A stretch of DNA of 39,352 bases from Candidatus Pelagibacter sp. (GTDB lineage Bacteria > Pseudomonadota > Alphaproteobacteria > Pelagibacterales > Pelagibacteraceae): the NCBI GenBank assembly GCA_002692325.1, contig NZJU01000046.1, forward strand, positions 1 through 39,352. The letters are read 5' to 3'. Position 1 is the first letter of the stretch; the number at the start of each line of letters is the position of its first letter. Position numbers and translations under genes: made by a program. This document shows positions 17,601-25,870 of the stretch, piece after piece. Under the pieces are notes generated by a model that saw only the letters and a program-made list of their open reading frames with translations, was not told the origin of the DNA and did not search any database.

Positions 17601-18084
17601 AGTATTTTTTCTTAATAGATACAACTATATTCTCAAGATCATTTATTCTATTTAATTTGAAAAGGCCACCAAAAAAATCTCTAACACCTCCAGAGGTAAT
17701 TATAATACCCTTGTCAAAATCTAATAAATCTTTAATTTCACAATGAGGGTCTTCAGTTGGGTTTATCTCTATATAACTTTTAGAAGAAAGCTTACTAAGG
17801 TTTTTAAATCCATCCTCAGAAGATGCAAATAATGGTATCTTCGAAACGTAGTCTCCTAATTTAAAGTTGATCTGTGTTCCAATAATTGGTTGGGTTCCAA
17901 CTTTACTAAGTTTCTCTGAAAATTCTAATGCACCACATAAATTAAAGCTATCACATATTCCTATTACTTTTATTTTATTTGATTTACAATAATTTGCGAG
18001 ATCATCTATTTTAATTGCTCCTTCACATATAGAATATTGAGTATGAATTTTAAAATTGTTAAATTGCAATTCATTATTTTCCAT
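14668..18084 (-). CDS. dnaE: DNA polymerase III alpha subunit
   Basis: Replicative C-family DNA polymerase. It has 1138 residues, the usual DnaE length. The order is an N-terminal PHP domain (FKIHTQYSICEGAIKI, about 12-30), a palm domain with the glycine-rich GPGRGSGAGSLVAY (about 358-371) and the catalytic aspartates in MPDFDIDF (about 400-406), then fingers (HAAGVVI, YRPGPMSNIP, GIIIYQEQVMQIAQ, AMGKKK). Near the C-terminus come helix-hairpin-helix and OB domains (GFVAGTLMSIQEKKTSKGSP). It overlaps lolD by 11 bases and is the last gene before the rpsB leader. Confidence 0.97.
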   Translation of the reverse strand: MENNELQFNNFKIHTQYSICEGAIKIDDLANYCKSNKIKVIGICDSFNLCGALEFSEKLSKVGTQPIIGTQINFKLGDYVSKIPLFASSEDGFKNLSKLSSKSYIEINPTEDPHCEIKDLLDFDKGIIITSGGVRDFFGGLFKLNRINDLENIVVSIKKKYLDRFYLEIQRHNDINEKDYENFLLNISLKHKIPIIASQEVYYLKDDMVEAHDALTCIGNKNLVIDNNREKLSPEHYIKSIDELKEIYKDIPEALENNFNFPLRFKYKLNKSLPNLPKLKTDSSTSIETNLSNEAKKGLQNRLENYIFQKNKKKTEIEIKKIYLDRLNHELEIINSMNYASYFLIVSDYIKWSKKNSIPVGPGRGSGAGSLVAYSLEITDLDPIEFDLIFERFLNPDRISMPDFDIDFCEDKRDKVFEYLKSKYQEGVAHIITFGKFKARMALRDVGRVLGLSYGHVDRICKMIPFDPSRPLTLKESIDREPRFKDEIKKDARVDKLIELSLKIEGLNRNMATHAAGVVIAGQNLTEQIPLYKDHSSKLPLPSTQFDMYSSENAGLVKFDLLGLKTLTVIDKTLKMLEKKGKVIKIKNISLSDKTVYESLSTGNTTGLFQLESTGMREAIKQMKPNKFDDIIALVALYRPGPMSNIPIYNECKNGNRKPDYIHPSLEKILKPTYGIIIYQEQVMQIAQTLAGFSAGEADILRRAMGKKKRSELEKQKENFVNGAVKKGIKKDLANYIFTKIEPFAEYGFNKSHAAAYALIAYQTAYLKTYYKEDFIAATMSTEMNNTDKLREFVEELKRLKVEVVRPNINLCDSDFKTETNKIFYGLSAIKNVGYEAITNIVSERKKKGPFKNINDFIRRIDPKDVNKLQLEGLVKSGSLDCLENNRKKIFFSIPKIITSIKYFHEDKINKQKNLFEDANQDEEIFNYSTKDTWSKKEFLIEEFKSLGFYISDHPLSEFKSLFSESNIVSYKDFLANEKSEGFVAGTLMSIQEKKTSKGSPYAILKFSDEASEFELFIFSEILIQNREILKESDSFILTILKDNVSSENSQKRVNVKKILPLNEMINKVYHSISIELNDNYNLHELKEFLKDKGETKIKIIIPYNDKKITLSLEKDRKFDLKLFNAIKNKEYVRKISF

Positions 18085-18760
18085 TATCTCTTATTAACTT
18101 AGAATTTAAAATACTCAACTTATAATCTGCCATGTTAGCAAGTTCTCTATTATGGGTTGCAAATAAAATTGCTTTATCTTTTATTTGTAGCTTTTTAAAA
18201 TATTGAAAGATATTTTGTGACGTAGCACTGTCCAAATTACCTGTTGGCTCATCGGCTAATATTAGTCTTGTGTCTGAAATCAACGCCCTAGCGATAGCAA
18301 CTCTTTGTTGTTCCCCGCCTGAAAGTTCACTAGGAAAATGATTTAATCTATTCTGTAATTTTACCTCTGACATAATTTTTAAGGCTTTTTCTTTTGTTTT
18401 TTTTCCTTTTTCGCCTTTAATAAATAATGGTATTAAAACGTTCTCCAAAGCAGTGAAATCATTAAGTAAATTGTTATTTTGAAAAATAATTGAAATATCT
18501 TTTCTTCTTAAAATATCTCTCTCATTTTCAGACATTTTTGCAATTTCTTTTTTTGATAAAAAAATTTTTCCAGAATTGGGTTGTTCTAAAAGAGCTAACA
18601 TATGAAGGAATGTTGATTTACCTGATCCAGACGGACCAATTAGTGCGATTAACTCTCCTTTTTTAATTTTTAAGTTAAGATTACGAAAAAGGTTAATTTT
18701 TTTTTCTCCACTTAAAAACGTTTTTGATATATTTTTTAGTTCTATCAAGTAATCATTCAT
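18074..18760 (-). CDS. lolD: Lipoprotein-releasing ABC transporter ATP-binding protein LolD
   Basis: ATPase that powers extraction of lipoproteins from the inner membrane to LolA. From the ATG at 18760 the protein has 228 residues. Motifs are Walker A GPSGSGKST (about 39-47), Q-loop IIFQNNNLL, signature LSGGEQQRVAIARAL, Walker B LILADEPTGNLD and H-loop ATHNREL. A start at 18772 adds four residues, but 18760 gives the common 8-base overlap with lolC and begins MNDYLIEL as in relatives. MacB-type ATPases look similar; the paired LolC-type permease supports Lol. Confidence 0.9.
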   Translation of the reverse strand: MNDYLIELKNISKTFLSGEKKINLFRNLNLKIKKGELIALIGPSGSGKSTFLHMLALLEQPNSGKIFLSKKEIAKMSENERDILRRKDISIIFQNNNLLNDFTALENVLIPLFIKGEKGKKTKEKALKIMSEVKLQNRLNHFPSELSGGEQQRVAIARALISDTRLILADEPTGNLDSATSQNIFQYFKKLQIKDKAILFATHNRELANMADYKLSILNSKLIRDNGK

Positions 18761-19982
18761 ATTTAAGTGCATTAATTATGTTTTTTTTTGAAATCGAATA
18801 AGCTGGTAGTAACGATGATATTGTTGTAATCAAAATTGAAAATAGAAAAATTATTGAAATTGATATAAAGCTTATTTCACTTGGCATTTTATCCAAAATA
18901 TAGATATCGGATGGAAATATATTAATATTTAAGACCTCCGAAAGAAATATTCTAATGTTTTCAATATATAAAGAAAAAATTATACCAAATATAATTCCAG
19001 TGATAGTTGCAAAAAAACCGATTGTAAATCCCGTTAAAAAAAATATTTTCCTTATCGAAAAATTACTCAAACCAAGACATTTTAAAATAGCTATTTCTTT
19101 AGTTTTGTTTTTAATTAGAATTGTAAGTCCTGAAATAATATTAAACGCTGCAACTATAATGATTAGAGTCAAAATTAAAAACATCACGTTTCTCTCTACT
19201 TTAAGAGCGCTAAAAAAAGATTTATTTAAGTCTGACCAAGAATAAACGAACTTATCTTTATCTATCTTTTTTATCTTATTTTTAATCAAATTAGCATTTA
19301 ACGGGTCCTCGAGGTAAATATTCAAATTTATATTATTAAAAGACTTATTATAAAATATAACAGCATCTTCCAAAGTTAAATAAATTAATTTTTTGTCGAA
19401 TTCAAAAAAACCACTATTAAATATTCCGATGACCTTAAATGTTTCTTGTTTCGGCACGGCGCCGATTGGAGTAGTTATTTGAGATGTTGAAATTATACTT
19501 ATTTTATCATTTATCTTTATGTTAAGATCGTAAGCAAGTTCATTTCCTATAACAACAGTATTTTTTGAGATATTTTTTGTGTCTCCTTCAATTAATTGTT
19601 TATTAATTTTACTTTTTAAGAAATCCTTTTTTGAAATACCCCTTACCAATACACCAGTGGTATAATTTTTGTTTAAAATTATAGCTTCTCCATTAATTGA
19701 GTCATAAATCTTAAGATTGGGAAACAGTTTGATAATTTCATTTTTGTACTCGCTATTAATTGTATTGTTATTAGACTCTATAATTATATGTGGATTGAGA
19801 CCTAAAATTTTGTTCGTTAAATCAGTTTTGAACCCGTTCATAACAGACATGACTATAATTAATGTCGAAACTCCAAGCATTATTCCTAAAAATGAAAATA
19901 TTGAAATAACTTGAAGAAAACCCTCTTTTTTTTTTGGTCTTAAGTTTCTAAGTGAAACAAATCTTTCTAATTTTGTGAACAA
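18753..19982 (-). CDS. lolC: Lipoprotein-releasing system transmembrane protein LolC/LolE
   Basis: Permease of the Lol exporter. Four membrane spans are visible: one near the N-terminus (IFSFLGIMLGVSTLIIVMSV, followed by MNGFK), then a large periplasmic MacB-PCD-like domain, and three toward the C-terminus. I choose TTG at 19982 as the start. It lies one base after the proS stop and gives MFTKLERFVSLRNLRPKKKEG, matching the MF..LERFVALRYLR opening of the family. No ATG lies near; another in-frame TTG at 20021 would lie inside proS. From the start at 19982 the protein has 409 residues. Only one permease gene is present here, so the complex may be a LolF-like homodimer. Confidence 0.88.
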   Translation of the reverse strand: MFTKLERFVSLRNLRPKKKEGFLQVISIFSFLGIMLGVSTLIIVMSVMNGFKTDLTNKILGLNPHIIIESNNNTINSEYKNEIIKLFPNLKIYDSINGEAIILNKNYTTGVLVRGISKKDFLKSKINKQLIEGDTKNISKNTVVIGNELAYDLNIKINDKISIISTSQITTPIGAVPKQETFKVIGIFNSGFFEFDKKLIYLTLEDAVIFYNKSFNNINLNIYLEDPLNANLIKNKIKKIDKDKFVYSWSDLNKSFFSALKVERNVMFLILTLIIIVAAFNIISGLTILIKNKTKEIAILKCLGLSNFSIRKIFFLTGFTIGFFATITGIIFGIIFSLYIENIRIFLSEVLNINIFPSDIYILDKMPSEISFISISIIFLFSILITTISSLLPAYSISKKNIINALKYE

Positions 19983-19983
19983 T

Positions 19984-21297
19984 TTAATTCTTAAGTTTAA
20001 GTTTAATTTTTTGTAGATCAACTACAGAACTTTCTCCATTGATCTCTTTAAATTCAAATTTATCATTAATTGATTTTGATCCAATTATAATCTGATTTGG
20101 AATTCCTATCAGGTCATGTTTAACAAATTTACTGGACATACTCTCATCAGTATCGTCCAATAATACGTCAATATTTTGTTTTTTTAGTTCTTTATAAAGT
20201 TTTTCAGCTTTATTTAAGTTGTCTTTGTTGTTTTTGTTAATCATCGGTATAATGGTAACATCAAAAGGTGAAATCTCTTTTGGCCATTTCATTTTATTAT
20301 TTTCAAATTTTGCCTCTATAACTGCCGCTACTAATCTAGAAACACCAATACCATAGGAGCCCATTTTTATGTTTGTTTTCTTACCATCTTTAGAATCTAC
20401 AGAGCAGTTCAAAGGTTTTGAATACTTGTCCGAAAAATAAAAAATATGTCCAACTTCAATACCTTTTGTTTTTAATTGATTTTCTTTTTTTACAATTTTG
20501 TCGAATTCCTCCTTTTTAAACTTTTCATCTGTTACAGCATATATTTCTGAATATTTTTCTCTCATTTGTTCTAAAGACTCGTCTTTATTTTCATAACTAT
20601 CAGGATTAATTTCTAATATTTTTTTGTCAGCATAAATTTTACTTTCACCTGTATCAGCTAAAATTACAAATTCATGAGATAGGTCACCTCCAATTGGTCC
20701 AGCTTCAGCTGACATTGGAATGGCTTTTAATTCCATTCTTTGAAATGTTTTAAGATAAGAATAAAACATTTTGTTGTAAGATTTTTTTGCTGATATATCG
20801 TCAATATCGAAAGAGTATGCATCTTTCATGTAAAATTCTCTACAACGCATGACCCCAAATCTCGGTCTTACCTCGTCTCTAAATTTCCATTGAATATGAT
20901 ATAACATTTGAGGTAATGATTTATAGGACTTTATACTTGTCCTAAAAATTTCTGTAATAAGCTCCTCATTGGTCGGGCCGTATAACATTTCTCTTCCTTG
21001 ACGGTCTTGTATTCTTAACATTTCCTCACCATAATCATTGTACCGTCCACTCTCCTTCCATATTTCTGCTGATTGAATAGTTGGCATAAGCATTTCCTGA
21101 GCTCCAACATTATTTTGTTCCTCTCTAACAATTTTTTCAATTTTTTTCATAACTTTAAAACCTAGAGGTAACCACGAATATATTCCTGCAGCTGATTGTC
21201 TTATCATTCCTGTTCTTAACATCAATTGATGGGATTTTATGGTTGCCTCTGAAGGGAGATTTTTGATGAATGGCAAAAAAAGTTTTGATAAATACAT
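19984..21297 (-). CDS. proS: Proline--tRNA ligase, short alphaproteobacterial form
   Basis: Charges tRNA(Pro). It has 437 residues, much shorter than the about 570-residue E. coli enzyme because the editing insertion (INS) between motifs 2 and 3 is lacking, as known for alphaproteobacterial ProRS. In those organisms a free-standing ProXp/YbaK protein clears Ala-tRNA(Pro). Class II motifs: motif 1 region LPLGFKVMKKIEKIVREE, motif 2 FRDEVRPRFGVMRCREFYMKDAYSFD, of which the RCREF core binds ATP, and motif 3 MGSYGIGVSRLVAAVIE. The C-terminal anticodon-binding domain starts near VTIIPM. It overlaps the DUF1467 gene by one base. Confidence 0.95.
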   Translation of the reverse strand: MYLSKLFLPFIKNLPSEATIKSHQLMLRTGMIRQSAAGIYSWLPLGFKVMKKIEKIVREEQNNVGAQEMLMPTIQSAEIWKESGRYNDYGEEMLRIQDRQGREMLYGPTNEELITEIFRTSIKSYKSLPQMLYHIQWKFRDEVRPRFGVMRCREFYMKDAYSFDIDDISAKKSYNKMFYSYLKTFQRMELKAIPMSAEAGPIGGDLSHEFVILADTGESKIYADKKILEINPDSYENKDESLEQMREKYSEIYAVTDEKFKKEEFDKIVKKENQLKTKGIEVGHIFYFSDKYSKPLNCSVDSKDGKKTNIKMGSYGIGVSRLVAAVIEAKFENNKMKWPKEISPFDVTIIPMINKNNKDNLNKAEKLYKELKKQNIDVLLDDTDESMSSKFVKHDLIGIPNQIIIGSKSINDKFEFKEINGESSVVDLQKIKLKLKN

Positions 21298-21551
21298 TAA
21301 TCCAACAGTTCTCTAATGTTTAAATATTGTTCTTTTACCATATAATGTATAATTATAAAAATGATTGTAGTAATCAAAGTTGAATAGAAAAATTTTTTAC
21401 CTATATTTGGGTTTTTTGGTGACCCAGGATCAATACCTTTTATATTTTCTTCAAATTTTTTATCATTCTGAGTTATTCCAATTGGTAAAGAGGAAAAGAA
21501 GACAATCCACCATATAATTATATAAATTACTATTGCACCTGTGAGTGTCAT
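21297..21551 (-). CDS. DUF1467 family small membrane protein
   Basis: 84 residues with two membrane spans (about 4-23, including IYIIIWWIVFFSSLPIG, and about 53-71) joined by a polar loop containing DPGSPKNPNIGKKF. The WWIVFF..LPIG opening is characteristic of DUF1467, a family found almost only in alphaproteobacteria and usually placed between rnj and proS as here. Function is unknown. It overlaps rnj by one base and proS by one base (TAATG or ATGA-type coupling). Confidence 0.85.
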   Translation of the reverse strand: MTLTGAIVIYIIIWWIVFFSSLPIGITQNDKKFEENIKGIDPGSPKNPNIGKKFFYSTLITTIIFIIIHYMVKEQYLNIRELLD

Positions 21552-23209
21552 TATATTCTAACTAAATTTATATTTGTGTATGGTTTTTTTCCTGTTTTTT
21601 CTCTAAAAATTTTTCTTGAATTTTGTTTAATAGTCTCTGTTAGATTTTTTTCTTGGTTTTTATTATTTATTGAAAAAGTTTTACAAGTGCTTAAAATCAT
21701 GTCTTCTAAATCAAAGATTATGCCATCTGATTGTTCATTTTTAGGTACTCCTTTAAATGATATTACAGGTTTTTTAACTTTACCAGTGTTAGTTATAATT
21801 AATGTTATTTCCAAATAGCCATTAAGTGAGAGATTTTTTCTTTCTTTTACCGAGAGAGAGTCAGAACTTACTCCTATATTGCCATCTAAAAACATTTTTC
21901 CTGACGGAGCCTTGTCAATGATTTCTGCATTTTTTTTTGGATTTATCTTAATTATATCACCATTTTCTATTTGTAGTGAAAATGGAACTTGCATTTCTTT
22001 AGCAAATGAAATTTGCTCTTTTAAATGTCTATGTTCTCCATGGACAGGTATTACACAGTTGGGTTTTATCCAACTGTACATATCTTTCAAATCGTCTCTG
22101 TTTGGGTGTCCAGATACATGAACAAAAGCATTTTCTTCAGTAATAAGATTTATATTTTTTTTTACTATTTGATTTTGTAAATGGTAAAGTTTTTTTTCAT
22201 TTCCGGGTATCATTTTAGAAGAAAATATTACTGTATCGCCTTCTTCCATAAAAACATCGGGATGAGTTTCATCAACTATTCTACTCATTGCTCCCATTGG
22301 TTCCCCTTGGCTTCCAGTGCATAAAAAAATTATTTTACTTCTATTAATTTTGCTAGAGTCTCTTACATCTATTGGCTCTAAAACATCAGAAAGATATCCA
22401 CATTGTTTAGCAGCTTTATAAATTCTGTGCATAGATCTACCGACTAGACATATGCTACGTCCAGTTTTTTTTGCACAATAAAAAATAGTCTCCATTCGAG
22501 CTACGTTTGAAGCAAACGAGGTAACTATAATTCTTTTTTTTTGTTTATCTATTATATTTAACAAACTTTCTCTTACTGATAATTCTGATCCCGCTCTACC
22601 TGGATTTAAGACATTGGTAGAGTCACAAATCATTGCCACGACACCTTTTTGTCCGATAGATTTAAGTTTTTTTTCATCAACATTTTTACCAATTAATGGA
22701 TTTGGATCAATTTTCCAATCGCCTGTATGCAAAATTGTACCAATTGGTGTTTTGATACTTAAGCCGTTTGGTTCTAATATAGAATGAGTCAAAGTTACAA
22801 AGTCTATGTTAAAAGGACCTAATGAAATATTTCCATTTAATTTTACTATCTTAATTTTTTTAGATATATCAATTTTTTTCTCTCTAAACTTTTCTTCTAT
22901 TAGAATTGCTGTGAAAGGGGTAGCATATATATCACAATTTAATAAAGGCCATATGTGCGCAACAGCTCCAATATGATCCTCATGTGCATGGGTTAAGACT
23001 ATTCCTAACAAATCATTTTTTTTATCTAATAAGAATCCTGGATCAGGATAAATTAAATCAATTCCTGGAATGGAGTCATCTGCAAAAGTTACTCCCATGT
23101 CAACGATTATCCATTTTTTATTATTTTCACTACCATAGGCATATAAGTTCATATTCATACCTATCTCACCAGCACCCCCTAAGGGACAAAATATTAATTC
23201 ATTATTCAT
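21551..23209 (-). CDS. rnj: Ribonuclease J
   Basis: Metallo-beta-lactamase/beta-CASP ribonuclease with 5'-3' exonuclease and endonuclease activity in mRNA decay and rRNA processing. It has 552 residues. The opening LIFCPLGGAGEIGMNMNLY is typical. The zinc motif HAHEDHIGA (HxHxDH) is at about 74-82. GDWKIDPNPL and VHVSGHPNRDDLKDM are further metal or substrate motifs, and IPVHGEHRHL lies in the beta-CASP half. An S1-like and C-terminal module follows. It overlaps coaX by eight bases. Alphaproteobacteria often carry RNase J next to coaX and birA. Confidence 0.95.
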   Translation of the reverse strand: MNNELIFCPLGGAGEIGMNMNLYAYGSENNKKWIIVDMGVTFADDSIPGIDLIYPDPGFLLDKKNDLLGIVLTHAHEDHIGAVAHIWPLLNCDIYATPFTAILIEEKFREKKIDISKKIKIVKLNGNISLGPFNIDFVTLTHSILEPNGLSIKTPIGTILHTGDWKIDPNPLIGKNVDEKKLKSIGQKGVVAMICDSTNVLNPGRAGSELSVRESLLNIIDKQKKRIIVTSFASNVARMETIFYCAKKTGRSICLVGRSMHRIYKAAKQCGYLSDVLEPIDVRDSSKINRSKIIFLCTGSQGEPMGAMSRIVDETHPDVFMEEGDTVIFSSKMIPGNEKKLYHLQNQIVKKNINLITEENAFVHVSGHPNRDDLKDMYSWIKPNCVIPVHGEHRHLKEQISFAKEMQVPFSLQIENGDIIKINPKKNAEIIDKAPSGKMFLDGNIGVSSDSLSVKERKNLSLNGYLEITLIITNTGKVKKPVISFKGVPKNEQSDGIIFDLEDMILSTCKTFSINNKNQEKNLTETIKQNSRKIFREKTGKKPYTNINLVRI

Positions 23210-23939
23210 TTTCAGCTATTTTTAAAAGTCCAAACATTGTTAATTCTTTGTTCACCTCAACTTTATAATCTAATGAGTTTTGAAACAAATGTGCTAAACC
23301 TCCAGTCAGTATAATTTTAAAATTTTTCTTATTTTTTTTTATGATCAGCTCAATAATTTTATTGATTAAACCAATATACCCCCAGAAGAACCCTGATCTT
23401 ACAGCATTTTTTGTATTTTTTCCAACAACTGTTTTAATCTTTTTTAAACTAATTGGATTAATAAGTGAGGCTTTCAGAAATAAAGTTTCAAGAGACAAAT
23501 TAATACCTGGTGAGATCAATCCTCCGTAATATTGATTCCTTATGATAACATCAAAAGTAGTTGCTGTACCAAAATCAATTACTATATGATTTTTCTTGTG
23601 GTTTACAGCTATAGCATTGGCAATTCTATCCGATCCTACTTGTTTTTTATTAATCTTAATTTTAATAAATTTTTCCAATTCAAAAGTTTTAATTTCTTTA
23701 ATTTTCAGTTTTAAAGTTTTATAAAAAAAATTACTAATTTTTTTCGTAAGTTTTGGAACAACACTGCAGCAAATAACGTAATTAATTTTTATCTTTTTTT
23801 TAATAATAAACCCAAGTTTTGTTTTAAGTTTTTTTTCGGTAATAAGACTAGATTTAATTAATATTTTTTTTAAAAATTTTTTATGATAATAGAATATCTT
23901 TGTTTCAGTGTTGCCTATATCAAGTAATATATATTTCAC
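23202..23939 (-). CDS. coaX: Type III pantothenate kinase
   Basis: First step of CoA synthesis, pantothenate to 4'-phosphopantothenate; the K+-dependent ASKHA-fold type. It has 245 residues. Motifs: LLDIGNTETKIF at the N-terminus (the DxGNT phosphate-binding loop), VGSDRIANA, VIDFGTATTFDVI, and GGLISPGINLSLETLFLKASLI. The start is GTG at 23939, forming a GTGA overlap with the birA stop. birA-coaX is a frequent pair in bacteria. Confidence 0.93.
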   Translation of the reverse strand: MKYILLDIGNTETKIFYYHKKFLKKILIKSSLITEKKLKTKLGFIIKKKIKINYVICCSVVPKLTKKISNFFYKTLKLKIKEIKTFELEKFIKIKINKKQVGSDRIANAIAVNHKKNHIVIDFGTATTFDVIIRNQYYGGLISPGINLSLETLFLKASLINPISLKKIKTVVGKNTKNAVRSGFFWGYIGLINKIIELIIKKNKKNFKIILTGGLAHLFQNSLDYKVEVNKELTMFGLLKIAENE

Positions 23940-24460
23940 AAAAACCTTTCAATATTATTTTCATAACAATTTTTTATTGATCTATAAACAACTTGTTTGT
24001 TAATCTTGCTTCTAGAGAAATGCGATAGATTTGTTGTTTCATATTTTTTAATGTTTGGTTTCTTAAAGACGTTAATACCTATTCCAACTATAATAAATTT
24101 TTTACCATTTGCAAATAATGTTTCTTGTAAAACGCCGCAAAATTTTTTTTTTTCAATAAGTAAATCATTTGGTTTTTTAATCTCGATTTTTTTTTTGCTA
24201 AATTTTTTTAAAGCATGTTTAATAAAATGACAGTTTAAATTAGTAATTTTTTTTAAAGAGTATTTTTTATTAATTTCAAATATTATACTCATAAAAATAT
24301 TTCCCTTTAGTGAAATCCACTTATTGTTTATTCTCCCTCTTCCCTTTGTTTGTTTTTCAGCAATGATTATAGTTGGAAAAAGAATTTTTTTCTTAATTAA
24401 ATTTAATGCATAATTATTTGTACTATCAACGCTCTTCAATTTTATTAATTTAAATTTCAT
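23936..24460 (-). CDS. birA: Biotin--[acetyl-CoA-carboxylase] ligase, short form
   Basis: Attaches biotin to the carrier protein of acetyl-CoA carboxylase. It has 174 residues: only the catalytic domain, with no N-terminal repressor HTH and apparently no C-terminal SH3-like domain (group I ligases are commonly 230-270 residues). The ATP/biotin loop GRGRINNKWISLKGNIFMSI contains the GRGRxxxxW signature. KKPNDLLIEKKKFCGVLQE matches KWPNDxxxxxKxxGIL, including the catalytic Lys region. VGIGINV follows. It lies three bases after nuoN and overlaps coaX. It could be a natural minimal form; no frameshifted continuation was noticed. Confidence 0.85.
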   Translation of the reverse strand: MKFKLIKLKSVDSTNNYALNLIKKKILFPTIIIAEKQTKGRGRINNKWISLKGNIFMSIIFEINKKYSLKKITNLNCHFIKHALKKFSKKKIEIKKPNDLLIEKKKFCGVLQETLFANGKKFIIVGIGINVFKKPNIKKYETTNLSHFSRSKINKQVVYRSIKNCYENNIERFL

Positions 24461-24463
24461 TAA

Positions 24464-25870
24464 TTAAAAAATCGAATTTATAATACCATTAAAAAGTGAA
24501 GGATATAAAAATAATGTTCCTAGAAAAATACAGCTAATGATCATTACAACAGAAGAATTAAAGTCATTCACTTTATCGAACTGTATTTTGTTTTCATCGA
24601 AATAAATAACTTTTATAATTTTAAGATAGTAGAATGCAGAAACAACTGTTGTTACTAAGCCGACAATTGCTAAATAATATAATTCACTTTCGATTACAGC
24701 TATAAAGACATAAAATTTTGCAAAAAAACCTCCTAATGGCGGTATTCCTGCTAATGAAAAAAATATAATTAAAAATGAAAATGCTAATATAGGATTATTT
24801 TTTGAAAGACCCGATAAGTCCTCTATTTTTTCTGTATATACTGAGTTAATCTTCATAAAATAAAGACAAGAGAAAGCACCTAAATTCATTACAACATAAA
24901 TAGTTAAATAAATTAATGATGATGAATAACCATCTGTATCTCCTGTGGAAATACCTGCTAGTATGTAACCAATGTGTCCTATTGAGCTGTAAGCAAGTAG
25001 TCTTTTTATATTTTTTTGCCCTATTGCTGCAACTGCTCCAAGTATCATCGATGCAATAGACAAGAAAATTATAATAAGTTGCCATTCTGATAAAATCATT
25101 TTAAATGGAATGTCCATAAATCTAATAATTACTGCTATTCCTGCAATTTTTGGGACTACAGCAAAAAAATTTGTAACTGATGTTGGGGAACCTTCGTAAA
25201 CATCTGGGGTCCACATATGAAATGGAACTGCTGAAACTTTGAAAGCTAAGCCCACAATTATGAAGACTGTAGCAAATAATGCTCCGATATTGTCACCGGC
25301 CAATTCATTTTGAATTAAATCAAAATTTGTAGATCCTGTAAAACCGTAAAGTAATGAGCATCCATAAAGTAAAAGTCCGGATGACAGTGCACTCAAGACG
25401 AAATATTTTATACCGGACTCAGTAGACTTGATACTCGCTCTATCAATAGTAGCTAATATATATAGAGCCAAAGATTGTAATTCTAAACCAAGATAAAATA
25501 GTATTATATCGTTGGCGCTTACCATAAAAAACATTCCTAAAATAGATAACAATACTAAAATTGGATATTCAAACTTAGAAATCTTAATATTATTTATAAA
25601 ACTTTGGGTAGAGGTTAAAATGAAAATTGAGCTAAGCAAAATTAAAGTTTTAATATAATCTGAGAATTTATCTTTCGTAAATGATTCTGAAAAAACTTTT
25701 AAATTTAAATCAGTTGAGTTAAAAATTATGAATATTAATATTATTAAAACAATTAAACAAAGTCTATTAACAATCTTATAGGAATTTTTAATAAATACTC
25801 CTACCATTAAAATAGTCATTATACTTAATGATAAAAATATTTCTGGGAAAAGAATATGCAAATTATTCAT
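24464..25870 (-). CDS. nuoN: NADH-quinone oxidoreductase subunit N
   Basis: Antiporter-like membrane subunit of complex I, one of three proton channels. It has 468 residues with about 14 hydrophobic spans. Conserved parts are LGLELQSLALYIL (with the buried Glu of TM5), FKVSAVPFHMWTPDVYEGSP (the TM7 lysine region), KRLLAYSSIGHIGYIL and FFSLAGIPPLGGFFAKFYVF. It is the last gene of the nuo operon and overlaps nuoM by eight bases. birA follows after three bases, so the housekeeping genes downstream may be transcribed with complex I. Confidence 0.96.
   Translation of the reverse strand: MNNLHILFPEIFLSLSIMTILMVGVFIKNSYKIVNRLCLIVLIILIFIIFNSTDLNLKVFSESFTKDKFSDYIKTLILLSSIFILTSTQSFINNIKISKFEYPILVLLSILGMFFMVSANDIILFYLGLELQSLALYILATIDRASIKSTESGIKYFVLSALSSGLLLYGCSLLYGFTGSTNFDLIQNELAGDNIGALFATVFIIVGLAFKVSAVPFHMWTPDVYEGSPTSVTNFFAVVPKIAGIAVIIRFMDIPFKMILSEWQLIIIFLSIASMILGAVAAIGQKNIKRLLAYSSIGHIGYILAGISTGDTDGYSSSLIYLTIYVVMNLGAFSCLYFMKINSVYTEKIEDLSGLSKNNPILAFSFLIIFFSLAGIPPLGGFFAKFYVFIAVIESELYYLAIVGLVTTVVSAFYYLKIIKVIYFDENKIQFDKVNDFNSSVVMIISCIFLGTLFLYPSLFNGIINSIF

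Noticed and set aside
18074..19982. MacAB-type efflux system instead of LolCD
   Set aside because: The permease begins like LolC/E and the gene pair sits between proS and dnaE, the usual alphaproteobacterial lol position; there is no MacA-like gene.
24846..25085. A 79-codon minus-strand frame inside nuoN
   Set aside because: It lies wholly within the clear nuoN frame on the same strand and shows unusual composition with no recognisable motif.
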